This document shows positions 35,271 through 44,565 of a stretch of 53,465 nt of DNA, in pieces. Within the stretch, counting starts at the first letter, position 1; each line of letters opens with the position of its first letter. The notes beneath the pieces were generated by a model. That model searched no databases. It worked only from the letters and a program-made list of their open reading frames with translations, and was not told the origin of the DNA. Position numbers and translations under genes: made by a program. The stretch is from Mucilaginibacter sp. (GTDB taxonomy: Bacteria > Bacteroidota > Bacteroidia > Sphingobacteriales > Sphingobacteriaceae), in contig JAQBOV010000010.1 of the NCBI GenBank assembly GCA_028287895.1, positions 1-53,465 on the forward strand. The letters are read 5' to 3'.

Positions 35271-38200
35271 ATGTATTTTAAAAATTTACTCAAAGTAAGT
35301 TGTTTTATCATCTTATTATGTTCATTTGCGCTATCAGTTATGGCTCAGAATGTAGTAGTTACCGGTAAAGTAACAGACTCAAAAGATGGTTCGCCGCTTC
35401 CTGGTGTTTCCATTGTAGGCAAAGGCACATCAGCAGGCACAGTAACTGATGTTAGTGGTAATTTCAGATTATCAGTGCCTTCCTCGGTTACTGCCGTTTC
35501 AGTTTCCTTTGTAGGATATAACAGAAAGGATGTCGCCTTAACAGGGGGCCCGCTAAACATTTCGCTTGACGCCTCAAGTACCTCACTTAACGAAGTACTG
35601 GTAGTTGGTTATGGTACCGTGCGCAAAAAAGACGCTACGGGCGCTGTTGTAAAAGTGTCCTCTGCCGATTTTGTACAGGGTGTAACTACTAACCCATTAC
35701 AGCAATTGCAGGGTAAAGCTGCAGGTGTTGAAATAAATACTTCCAGCGGTGATCCGAATGATGGCCCGGTTGTACGTATCAGAGGTACCGTATCCTTATC
35801 AGGCGGTAACGATCCATTATATGTTATTGATGGAGTAATCGGTGCTGATATACGCGGTGTATCACCAAACGATATCGAATCTTTTGATATCTTAAAAGAC
35901 GCTTCGGCCGCAGCTATTTATGGTTCACGCGCTGCCGGTGGTGTTATTTTGGTTACCACAAAAGCAGGCAGAGCTGGTAAGCCTCAAGTTTCTGTTAACT
36001 CTTATATTGCATCAGAGTCTCCCGAGAAGCTTCCGAATTTTATGAACAGGACGCAATATCTGGCTGCCTATCAGTCATTTTATAATAAACCTATGCCGGC
36101 CGGTACCTCTACCACCAGCGACCAGGGCGCCAATACAAACTGGTTTAAAGAGTTAACACGTACCGGTTTTACCCACAATGAAAACTTGGCTTTATCAGGA
36201 GGAACTGAAAAAAGCCATTACAGAGGTTCGGTAACTTATACCGATCAGCAGGGTGTAGCGATAAGAAACGACAGAAAGGATTTAAATGGCCGCTTCAATT
36301 TTGACCAGAAAACACTGGATGATAAGTTATTGATCACTATCAACGTGTCCGGATCGCATACCAATCAAAATAATACGGATAAAAATGCATTTCTGAATGC
36401 TGCGGCAGTTCCGTCCGTGATTCAGGTAATGGACCCTGTTAATCCAGGTTATTATCAGTATATCAACAATACACAGGAAAACAACCCGGTTCCGCAATTG
36501 CTGTTTTTAACCAATACGCAGGCCACCGACAGGCTTAACGGTAATCTGCGTTTAGACTATACACTAGCCAAGGGGCTGACCCTTAGTCCTTATGCAAACA
36601 TAGCTCACGGAATAGGTACCAGTCTTATTTACTATCCGCCAGCCAATGCCCTTAGCCCGGTTGGCAGTCTGGTTAATGCCGTTGGCGACCAGTTTGGTTA
36701 TGTCCCTCAATTGACTGGCCATGGAGATGTGGATAAAGGAGAAACGGATTATACCAACAAAACCTTTGGTGCAACCGTTAATTATAAAGGTACTTTTGGC
36801 AAAAGCCGGCTAAATGTATTGGGAGGTTTTGAGCATTATGACGAGGGCTTCTCATGGTTTCGTGTAGGCGCCCATGATTTTAATAACATCAATCAGCCTA
36901 ATGAGGCTATTGGCTCTGCCAATGCGATCTCTACGGCCGACATAGGTTCCGCTACGGGCACTTATACCCTGAAATCGTTTTTCGGCAGGGCAGAATATAA
37001 CTTCAATGATAGATACAATTTTACTGCAAATATCAGGTATGATTGGTCTAATAAGTTAGGAATAAATAGTCAATCCGGTGTTTTCCCTTCATTCGGCGTT
37101 GGCTGGACGATCAGCCAGGAAGATTTTATGAAGGAGGTTCAATGGATAAGTTCATTAAAACTTAGAGGCAGCTACGGTACAGTAGGTGATCAGAGTTCAA
37201 TTGGCGATTACACTTCTCAGTTCTTATTTGGCCCTGTCTTAGTCAATGGTAAACCAACACTTTATTATGATGGGGCAACCGGACTTTATTTACCTGCCGC
37301 ATTTTCTATCCAGAATCAGAACACTGCTTTAAGATGGGAAACTGTCACCAGTACTGATATCGCAGTAGATTTCAGTTTATTTAATGGCAGACTGAATGGT
37401 AGTTTTGATTGGTACAGCAAAAAAACCAATCACCTGTTATATCCGTATACTGTACCAACGGGCGGTCAATACTTTGTTTCCACTATACTAGCTAACATTG
37501 GCAGTATGAGTAATAAAGGGTTTGAATTAAATTTAAATTATAAAATTTTCAGTACCTCGGATTTCTCGTGGACTGCAGGCGGCAACTTCGCACTTAACCG
37601 TAATAAAATACTCAATCTTTCCGGAACCTTGAACAATACCACGTTCAATGTTACCCAGGCAACAAATGGAACAACCTCAGGTTTAGGGATAAGCGGCGCG
37701 ATATCACAAGTCGGGTATTTAAAAGTGGGCTATCCTGTAGGTACCCTGTTATTGCCGCAATATGCAGGCCAGGATGCCAATGGAAACCAATTGTTCTGGC
37801 ATTATGCTGCTGATGGTTCAAGAACTGCTGTTTCTGATGTAAGCTTGCTTAACTACGCTGATAACGGCAGCACACAGGATAGAAAATTCTACAGTACGGA
37901 TCCTAAATTTACTTATTCCATTAACAACACGTTCACCTATAAGCAGTTTGACCTGAATATTTTTCTCAGAGGCCAATACGGGAGCCATGGTTTTAATGAA
38001 GCTGCTATGGATTATACCAGTTTGGCAAAACTGGGTACTTATGGCGTGATGGCTGATGCTACCCAATATGGCATTAAAAGCTCGTCAGAACCATCCACTT
38101 TCTGGTTACAGGGAACTTCTTTCTTAAAGCTGCAAAGCGCTACATTAGGTTATAACTTTAATATTAAAAATAACAGGTATATCGATAAATTGCACGTATA

Positions 38201-38363
38201 CGTTGCCGGTAACAACCTATATACTTTTACAAGTTATAAAGGCATTGACCCGGAGTTAAATACGGCGGCAGCGATTACAGGCAGTACACAAGGTATCGAC
38301 GTGAGAACAATTTATCCGCGTGCCCGTCAGATATCATTTGGAGTAAATCTATTATTAAAATAA
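35271..38363 (+). CDS. SusC/RagA-family TonB-linked outer-membrane transporter
   Basis: A 1030-residue protein. A signal peptide (to VMAQ) leads into a carboxypeptidase-regulatory-like domain (VVVTGKVTDSKDGSPLPGVSIVGKGTSAGTVTDVSGNF). Next come the TonB box region (LVVGYGTVRKKDATG), a plug (QLQGKAAGVEINTSSGDPNDGPVVRIRG ... DPLYVIDGV ... LKDASAAAIYGSRAAGGVILVTTK) and a 22-strand barrel ending ISFGVNLLLK. Together with SusD it imports glycans or other large ligands using TonB energy. susD follows after 19 bases. The ligand is probably glucose-containing, judging only from the neighbouring trehalase and GH65. Confidence 0.96.
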   Translation: MYFKNLLKVSCFIILLCSFALSVMAQNVVVTGKVTDSKDGSPLPGVSIVGKGTSAGTVTDVSGNFRLSVPSSVTAVSVSFVGYNRKDVALTGGPLNISLDASSTSLNEVLVVGYGTVRKKDATGAVVKVSSADFVQGVTTNPLQQLQGKAAGVEINTSSGDPNDGPVVRIRGTVSLSGGNDPLYVIDGVIGADIRGVSPNDIESFDILKDASAAAIYGSRAAGGVILVTTKAGRAGKPQVSVNSYIASESPEKLPNFMNRTQYLAAYQSFYNKPMPAGTSTTSDQGANTNWFKELTRTGFTHNENLALSGGTEKSHYRGSVTYTDQQGVAIRNDRKDLNGRFNFDQKTLDDKLLITINVSGSHTNQNNTDKNAFLNAAAVPSVIQVMDPVNPGYYQYINNTQENNPVPQLLFLTNTQATDRLNGNLRLDYTLAKGLTLSPYANIAHGIGTSLIYYPPANALSPVGSLVNAVGDQFGYVPQLTGHGDVDKGETDYTNKTFGATVNYKGTFGKSRLNVLGGFEHYDEGFSWFRVGAHDFNNINQPNEAIGSANAISTADIGSATGTYTLKSFFGRAEYNFNDRYNFTANIRYDWSNKLGINSQSGVFPSFGVGWTISQEDFMKEVQWISSLKLRGSYGTVGDQSSIGDYTSQFLFGPVLVNGKPTLYYDGATGLYLPAAFSIQNQNTALRWETVTSTDIAVDFSLFNGRLNGSFDWYSKKTNHLLYPYTVPTGGQYFVSTILANIGSMSNKGFELNLNYKIFSTSDFSWTAGGNFALNRNKILNLSGTLNNTTFNVTQATNGTTSGLGISGAISQVGYLKVGYPVGTLLLPQYAGQDANGNQLFWHYAADGSRTAVSDVSLLNYADNGSTQDRKFYSTDPKFTYSINNTFTYKQFDLNIFLRGQYGSHGFNEAAMDYTSLAKLGTYGVMADATQYGIKSSSEPSTFWLQGTSFLKLQSATLGYNFNIKNNRYIDKLHVYVAGNNLYTFTSYKGIDPELNTAAAITGSTQGIDVRTIYPRARQISFGVNLLLK

Positions 38364-38382
38364 ATTATAAAATTTTATTATA

Positions 38383-39912
38383 ATGAAAAAGAAACATTTA
38401 TTAATCGCAGCAGCTCTTTTGGTTGGTGTAAGCATTTATTCCTGTAAAAAGGAATTAAATCCAACCAAAGACTCTGTCACACAGAGTGCCGCAGCCGGTA
38501 GTGCTGCCTATCTCAAATCAATTGTGTTGGGTACTTATACCCAACTGCAAAGCCTGACGGCTAATAACTCCATGCTGCTTACCTCGGAAGAATCAACCGA
38601 TGCGGTCATTGTTCCCACCCGTGTAGGCGGTGACTGGGCCGACGGCGGGATGTGGGCTCAAATGTGGCTTCACACTTATGCTCCGGGCCACGCCAACGTA
38701 AGAGATGCCTGGAATAATGCCTATAATGCGCTTGGCCAGATAAACATTACCATTAGCCTTTTGCAGGGATTGCCGGCATCACCCAATACCGCCTATTCTA
38801 TTGCAGAATTGAGGACTTTGCGCGCTTATTATTATTATCTGTTGGTAAAGAATTTCGGACAGGTACCGCTGATCAAATCATCCAGTACCGATGCCAGTAC
38901 AGTACACTCCAGCCCGGCAACTGAGGTCTGGAATTTTGTGGTATCCGAGTTAAAGGCAACTGCACCTGTATTGAGCGCCAAAACGCCGGCGCAGGATCCG
39001 AGCCAGTATGGAAGGCTTAATAAATGGGGAGCTTATTTCCTTTTGGCCAAAGCTTATTTAAATGAAAATGTAATCACGGGATCAACCGGTACTGCCGGCT
39101 ACGCTACATGTTCCCTGTATTGCGATTCGCTGATTAGTTCAGGGTATTCCTTAATGCCTAATTTCCTGGATAATTTCTCAAGCAATAATACTGGTTCTAC
39201 TGAAAATATTTTTGTGATCCCTTATGACCATATTTATGCAACGGGTTTACAGATACAGATGATGAGTTTCCATTACAACCAGGCAGCCAAGTACAATTGG
39301 GGCAGCACCGGCGGCCCATGGAATGGTTTCAGTGCCAATGCCGATTATTATGGTAAATTTAACAATACCGATACCCGGAAAAAGGGATGGCAGCAGGGAC
39401 TCCAGTATGCAGCTGACGGGGTTACACCTTTAACTACAAGGGGAAGTGATGGCTCCGCGCCTTTGAACTTTACGCCACTGGTATCCAGTCTGACTAATGC
39501 ACATGAAAATGAAGGTGTTCGTCAGCAGAAATGGCAGCTGACCCCCGGTTATCAGAGCCAGGATGCTGATTTCGCCTTGTTCCGCTATTCCGACGTCTTG
39601 TTAATGAAAGCAGAATGCGTATTACGCCTGGGTGACCCGGTAGCCGCACTAACTTACACAGCACCGGTCAGGACCAGGGCAGGTTTAAGCAATTTTACCG
39701 CCGGAGCATTTAATGCCGATAGCCTTTTGGCTGAAAGAGGACGTGAATTTGTGTGGGAAGGCTGGAGAAGAGAGGATTTACTTCGTTTCGGTCACTTCGG
39801 TGATGCCAAGCAATTTAAAACCCCTGACGCAGATCCGCATTCTCAATTGTTGCCTATCCCGATAGGAGCTCTTCAGAAAAACCCAAATCTTACTCAAAAT
39901 CCTGGTTATTAA
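38383..39912 (+). CDS. SusD/RagB-family substrate-binding lipoprotein
   Basis: A 509-residue lipoprotein (lipobox SIYSC, Cys about residue 21). SusD-type helices are present: AELRTLRAYYYYLLVKNFGQVPLI, GRLNKWGAYFLLAKAYLNEN, YSDVLLMKAECVLRLGDP, and the terminal ERGREFVWEGWRREDLLRFGHF followed by LLPIPIGALQKNPNLTQNPGY. It caps the SusC barrel at the cell surface and binds the ligand. It is co-transcribed with susC. A perfect hairpin terminator follows 26 bases after its stop. Confidence 0.95.
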   Translation: MKKKHLLIAAALLVGVSIYSCKKELNPTKDSVTQSAAAGSAAYLKSIVLGTYTQLQSLTANNSMLLTSEESTDAVIVPTRVGGDWADGGMWAQMWLHTYAPGHANVRDAWNNAYNALGQINITISLLQGLPASPNTAYSIAELRTLRAYYYYLLVKNFGQVPLIKSSSTDASTVHSSPATEVWNFVVSELKATAPVLSAKTPAQDPSQYGRLNKWGAYFLLAKAYLNENVITGSTGTAGYATCSLYCDSLISSGYSLMPNFLDNFSSNNTGSTENIFVIPYDHIYATGLQIQMMSFHYNQAAKYNWGSTGGPWNGFSANADYYGKFNNTDTRKKGWQQGLQYAADGVTPLTTRGSDGSAPLNFTPLVSSLTNAHENEGVRQQKWQLTPGYQSQDADFALFRYSDVLLMKAECVLRLGDPVAALTYTAPVRTRAGLSNFTAGAFNADSLLAERGREFVWEGWRREDLLRFGHFGDAKQFKTPDADPHSQLLPIPIGALQKNPNLTQNPGY

Positions 39913-39937
39913 TTAATAATAAAATCAGGATATTTTC

Positions 39938-39970
39938 AATGGAGCGGTAAGTATATTACCGCTCCATTTT
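39938..39970 (+). terminator. Intrinsic terminator after susD
   Basis: AATGGAGCGGTAA (39938-39950) and TTACCGCTCCATT (39956-39968) form a perfect 13-bp stem with a GTATA loop, followed by TT. It lies between susD and the FG-GAP lipoprotein gene. It probably ends most susCD transcripts, so downstream genes would rely on read-through or their own promoter. Confidence 0.75.
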
Positions 39971-40000
39971 AGTTCTATATCTTTGTTCCTTTAGCATAGC

Positions 40001-43000
40001 ATGAGACCATTTCGCCCAAAATTAATTTTATTTATATTTTCCGTTTTTTGTATTTCCTGTCAAACTAAAAAAGGGCCTAAGCAGGAGGATGCTTTATTTC
40101 AGCTACAGCCGTCTTGGCAAACCGGTATAACGTTTAATAACCGGGTTATAGATGATGGCGAGTTTAATGTGTTCAGCTATCGTAACTTTTATAATGGCGG
40201 CGGAGTAGCCATTGGCGATGTAAACAACGATGGTAAGCCTGATGTTTTTTTTACTGCCAACCAGGGCCAAAACAAATTATATATTAACAAAGGTAACTGG
40301 AAGTTTGAAGAGGTAAGCGAAAAAGCAGGATTTAAGGATTCCAAAAAGTGGCATACCGGAGTTACCATGGTTGATATTAACGGGGACGGCTGGTTGGATA
40401 TTTATGTGTCCAACAGTGGTGGTTTAAAAGATGCCGACAGGGCCAATGAATTATATATTAACCAAAAGGATGGAACCTTTAAGGAAGAGGCAGCAAAATA
40501 TGGTCTGGCCGACAAGGGCTTATCTACCCAGGCCATATTTTTTGACTTTGACCATGATGGCGACCTGGATTGTTTTGTATTAAATAACAGTTACAGGCCG
40601 ATAGGGAGTTTTGGTTATAACCGGGATTTGCGGAACATTCGCGATCCTCAAAATGGTGATCGTTTTTATAGAAATGACAACGGAAAATTTGTTGATATAA
40701 GCCAACAGGCAGGAATATATGGCAGTGAAATTGGTTTTGGTTTAGGGATCACTGCGGGAGATCTGTTTAATAGCGGATGGGATGATATGTATGTTTCAAA
40801 TGATTTTTTTGAACATGACTACCTGTACAAAAATCTGCATAACGGCAAGTTTACCGAGGTTAGTAATGTGGCTATCCGGCATATGAGTTTGTCCTCTATG
40901 GGATCCGATATGGCAGATATTAATAATGATGGTTTTGCGGATGTGTTCACCACGGATATGTTGCCGGAAAATGATTATCGTTTAAAAACCACTACTAAGT
41001 TTGATGAGTATGATATCTATAATGCCAAGTTAAAAAGCAGTTTTCATCACCAGTTCACCACCAATTGTTTACAGCTTAATAATGGCGATGGCACTTTTAG
41101 TGAAATAGCTGATTTGGCAGGCATAAATGCTACCGACTGGAGCTGGGGAGCGCTTTGCTTTGATTTTAACAATGATGGCTGGAAAGATATTTTTGTAAGT
41201 AACGGCATCAGCAGGGATTTGACCAACCAGGATTTCCTGGCATATTTTAGTAGCCAGGAGGTGATGGAGCAGATCAGGCACGGTGGGTTCAAGGCCAAAA
41301 AGCTACTGGATAAGATGCCCAAAACCCCAATAACCAGCTATGGTTTCGTGAATCAAAAAAACCTGCAGTTTAAAAATGAAAGTATTCCGCTTGGCTTTCG
41401 CAAACCAAGCTTCAGTAATGGGTCGGCCTATGGCGACCTTGATGGCGACGGTGACCTGGACCTTGTTGTAAACAATGAGAATGGGGAAGCTTTTATTTAT
41501 AGAAATATGACCTCTGAAAGGACCCATGCGCATTACCTGAAAGTAAATCTAAAAGGCAGTGGTATGAATACATTTGGTTTAGGTGCAAAGGTTACTATCT
41601 ACACTAATGGAACCCGGCAAATGCTGGAGCAAATGCCAACCAGGGGATTTGAAAGCAGTGTTGAACCGGTGTTAAACTTTGGGGTTGGTATTTATAAAAC
41701 GATTGATAGCCTGAAGGTGATATGGCCAAATATGAAGATGCAGGTATTGAAAAATATCCATACCAATATTGCCCTTACTTTAACACAAACTGACGCTAAA
41801 TTAACCTTTATTCCTGCCAACCTGAAGTCAAAACCTTACTATAAAAATATAACCATCACCGGCATTAAAGGCGATATTTATCATAAGGAAAATGATTACA
41901 AAGATTTTGATGATCAGCGTCTTATTCCTAAAATGTTATCCACAGAGGGCCCGAAGCTGGCGGTCGCTGATGTAAATGGAGATGGTCTTGAAGACTTTTT
42001 TATCGGCGGCGCTACGGGTGATACCGCGAAACTTTTTACACAGCAACCCAGCGGGGCGTTTGTTCAGAAAAAACAATTTGCTTTTGAACAGGATAAGAAT
42101 AGCGAAGACATCGGCGCACTGTTTTTTGATGCCGATCATGACGGGGATATGGACCTTGTGGTGGTATCGGGCGGCAACCTGGAGAAAGAGGGCGCGCTTA
42201 ATTTGTTGACCAGATTATACATCAACGACGGCAAAGGTAATTTTATCCGCAAATTAAATGGATGGCCGCTTGTTTCAATTAATGCCTCGTGTGTAAGATT
42301 GAATAGCAATAATGGTGATTTGTTTATTGGGGCCAGGAGTGTTCCGGGTTTATACGGAGTGATACCATCCAGTAAACTCTTAAGAAACGACGGACACGGA
42401 AATTTTACTGATATAACCGCAACAGCAGCTCCGGACTTATTGAAATTAGGAATGGTAACCGATGCGCAATGGGCTGATATTGACGGTACAGGAAAAAATT
42501 CACTGATTGTTGTTGGTGATTGGATGCCGGTAACTATTCTTAGATACATCGATGGAAAGCTAAAAAAAACAGCAGAGATAGCTAATTCTTCGGGATGGTG
42601 GAACTGCCTGACCGTTGCCGATCTTAACGGGGATGGAAAATTGGATCTGATTGCCGGCAATACCGGGCTGAATTCAAAAATAAAAGCCGATGGACAGCAT
42701 CCGGCCAAATTGTATGTATCTGATTTTGACAATAACGGGCAGGTAGAATGTATCCCGGTATACTATAAAACAGATGGTAAAGCTTATCCTATTAATCTGC
42801 ATGATGATATCATCCGGCAATTGCCATATTTAAAAAAGAAATTTTTGAGATATGATGTTTATGCAGGAAAAGGCATTGATCAGATTTTTACTTCAGAAGA
42901 ATTAGAAAAGGCATCTGTCTTAACTGTTACGCAGACACAAACCTGTGTTTTTTATAACAACGGCAAAGGAGGGTTTAATATGCAACCTTTACCTGTAAGA

Positions 43001-43303
43001 GCGCAGTTTTCACCGGTATACAGCGTATTGGTGACGGATATAAATAATGATGGAATCAAAGACCTGTTTTTGGGAGGCAATTTTTATGGCTTAAAACCCG
43101 AAATCGGAAGATATGATGCTAATTATGGCCTTTCGCTTTTGGGAAACTCAAAACATGGGTTTGACTATTTGCCGGCAGTAAAAAGCGGCCTGTTTATATT
43201 GGGTGAGGTTCGTGATATCTCTTCGATCAATACTAAAAATGGGAAACTAATCATCGTAGCACGTAATAATGATGCGCTGCAATTATTCAAACCGTTGAAG
43301 TAA
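40001..43303 (+). CDS. FG-GAP/VCBS-repeat ASPIC-UnbV lipoprotein (first of two)
   Basis: A 1100-residue lipoprotein (lipobox CISC). Repeated calcium-type blades carry DxNxDGxxD loops: GDVNNDGKPDVFFT, DINGDGWLDIYVS, DFDHDGDLDCFV, DFNNDGWKDIFVS, DLDGDGDLDLVVN, DVNGDGLEDFFIGG, DADHDGDMDLVVVSG, DLNGDGKLDLIAGN and DINNDGIKDLFLGGN. These imply two beta-propellers. An ASPIC/UnbV domain (~505-590; GLGAKVTIYTNGTRQMLEQMPTRGFESS) sits between them. Proteins of this kind are common beside SusC/SusD in Bacteroidota, but their biochemical role is unknown. A surface binding function is inferred. Confidence 0.9.
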   Translation: MRPFRPKLILFIFSVFCISCQTKKGPKQEDALFQLQPSWQTGITFNNRVIDDGEFNVFSYRNFYNGGGVAIGDVNNDGKPDVFFTANQGQNKLYINKGNWKFEEVSEKAGFKDSKKWHTGVTMVDINGDGWLDIYVSNSGGLKDADRANELYINQKDGTFKEEAAKYGLADKGLSTQAIFFDFDHDGDLDCFVLNNSYRPIGSFGYNRDLRNIRDPQNGDRFYRNDNGKFVDISQQAGIYGSEIGFGLGITAGDLFNSGWDDMYVSNDFFEHDYLYKNLHNGKFTEVSNVAIRHMSLSSMGSDMADINNDGFADVFTTDMLPENDYRLKTTTKFDEYDIYNAKLKSSFHHQFTTNCLQLNNGDGTFSEIADLAGINATDWSWGALCFDFNNDGWKDIFVSNGISRDLTNQDFLAYFSSQEVMEQIRHGGFKAKKLLDKMPKTPITSYGFVNQKNLQFKNESIPLGFRKPSFSNGSAYGDLDGDGDLDLVVNNENGEAFIYRNMTSERTHAHYLKVNLKGSGMNTFGLGAKVTIYTNGTRQMLEQMPTRGFESSVEPVLNFGVGIYKTIDSLKVIWPNMKMQVLKNIHTNIALTLTQTDAKLTFIPANLKSKPYYKNITITGIKGDIYHKENDYKDFDDQRLIPKMLSTEGPKLAVADVNGDGLEDFFIGGATGDTAKLFTQQPSGAFVQKKQFAFEQDKNSEDIGALFFDADHDGDMDLVVVSGGNLEKEGALNLLTRLYINDGKGNFIRKLNGWPLVSINASCVRLNSNNGDLFIGARSVPGLYGVIPSSKLLRNDGHGNFTDITATAAPDLLKLGMVTDAQWADIDGTGKNSLIVVGDWMPVTILRYIDGKLKKTAEIANSSGWWNCLTVADLNGDGKLDLIAGNTGLNSKIKADGQHPAKLYVSDFDNNGQVECIPVYYKTDGKAYPINLHDDIIRQLPYLKKKFLRYDVYAGKGIDQIFTSEELEKASVLTVTQTQTCVFYNNGKGGFNMQPLPVRAQFSPVYSVLVTDINNDGIKDLFLGGNFYGLKPEIGRYDANYGLSLLGNSKHGFDYLPAVKSGLFILGEVRDISSINTKNGKLIIVARNNDALQLFKPLK

Positions 43304-43324
43304 GACTTAATTTTTTGAAATACT

Positions 43325-44290
43325 CTAAAAATAAGCGGAAAAATTTATCTGGATGTTTACCCGGTCAGTATCAGAAGCAGGCAGTTTATTGTCAAGATAA
43401 GTTTCAAACGGCAAAATAGCAGATTGATATAAATGATCAATGAAATATTGATGGAGTCCACCGTATACCTTTTGTCTTTCAGCAAATTTACCTTTGAATT
43501 TAGCCGCATACAAAGGGCCGCCTTTGGGCATCCTGACAAAATTAACATCCTTTTCACCTTTAACTTCTTTATCAATATAAAAGCCGATATTAACCTGTGT
43601 TGAGTCTTTGCTTTTTGGTAAAAATTGAGCAATCAGCGGTTGTACCTGTTTAACATCATGTGTCTTAAGAAATTGCTGCATGGCAGCCAGCATTTTTGCA
43701 GCTTCAGTAAATTTATTTTTTGCCAAAACTTCTTTTTTGATTTCAATAAGATTGTTCTCGGGTACCTTAGTTTTAAAAATTCTGCAACCATAACGCAAAC
43801 TATCGGTTTCCATGAAATTTTTCAAATCGGCAATATGCGTATCCGACAAAGGAATGGTTGTGAACTTTCCTATCAAATAGCTTATAAGGCTTATTTTTTC
43901 ATTTACTATAATGAATGTTTTTGGAAGCTTTTCAGATAAGACCGACGTACGTTTGTCGGGTATAACTATGTAAGTGTAATTGCTTACTTTACTATCCCAT
44001 GCATCATCAATAATAAATGAAAATTCATTCATTATTACATTTAATTCCTGTTGCTTGCGTTTTATTGTAAACGAAGAGGGGGCCTTTTGAACAGAAATCT
44101 GGGTGGAATCGGCAAGGACTTTTTCTTTCAGATCTGGCCTCCATTTTTCCCAATTTACAGGATCGGATAACTGGGTATAAACATTCAAAAAGGGAGCTTT
44201 AATGGAGGTGATTTTTTGTTGTGCAATGGGTATAAAACAAGCTGCAAAAACGATCACTAATAACGATAATAAAATAACTTTTTTCTTCAT
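43325..44290 (-). CDS. Lipoprotein with SRPBCC-like and GyrI-like (effector-binding) domains
   Basis: A 321-residue protein with a short export signal (KKKVILLSLLVIVFAAC; Cys about residue 18 is a possible lipid site). An SRPBCC/START-like half follows (LSDPVNWEKWRPDLKEK). The C-terminal half resembles GyrI/AraC effector-binding domains (VNIGFYIDKEVKGEKDVNFVRMPKGGPLYAAKFKGKF ... RVNIQINF). Such domains bind small hydrophobic molecules. It is opposite in strand to the locus around it and converges on the first FG-GAP gene, so it may be an insertion into the locus or an independent gene. No function is assigned. Confidence 0.7.
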   Translation of the reverse strand: MKKKVILLSLLVIVFAACFIPIAQQKITSIKAPFLNVYTQLSDPVNWEKWRPDLKEKVLADSTQISVQKAPSSFTIKRKQQELNVIMNEFSFIIDDAWDSKVSNYTYIVIPDKRTSVLSEKLPKTFIIVNEKISLISYLIGKFTTIPLSDTHIADLKNFMETDSLRYGCRIFKTKVPENNLIEIKKEVLAKNKFTEAAKMLAAMQQFLKTHDVKQVQPLIAQFLPKSKDSTQVNIGFYIDKEVKGEKDVNFVRMPKGGPLYAAKFKGKFAERQKVYGGLHQYFIDHLYQSAILPFETYLDNKLPASDTDRVNIQINFSAYF

Positions 44291-44565
44291 TTAGGTTTAA
44301 TAGCGGACTGCTTTCGAAAATACGCAAAAAAAACCGTTTTAACCCATTGGGCCACTATTTTGTCGAGCCTTTTAATAAAAATAATACGCCTTTTTTGCTG
44401 TATAAATCTTTGTTTCCTCATTATAATTTAATACTTTTATTAACTGATGATACCTAAAAATTCTATAGCAATGAGACCGGAAACCCAACTTACAAATTAT
44501 TATTTCCCGCCAGTTCATTTATTTCAAATCAATATAAAGTAGACGTCTAAAAAAGGGTTTAATTA

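Noticed and set aside
42136..42732. 198-residue minus-strand open frame inside the first FG-GAP gene
   Set aside because: It is antisense to a repeat-rich, clearly coding gene; its apparent length reflects the absence of minus-strand stops opposite biased codons.
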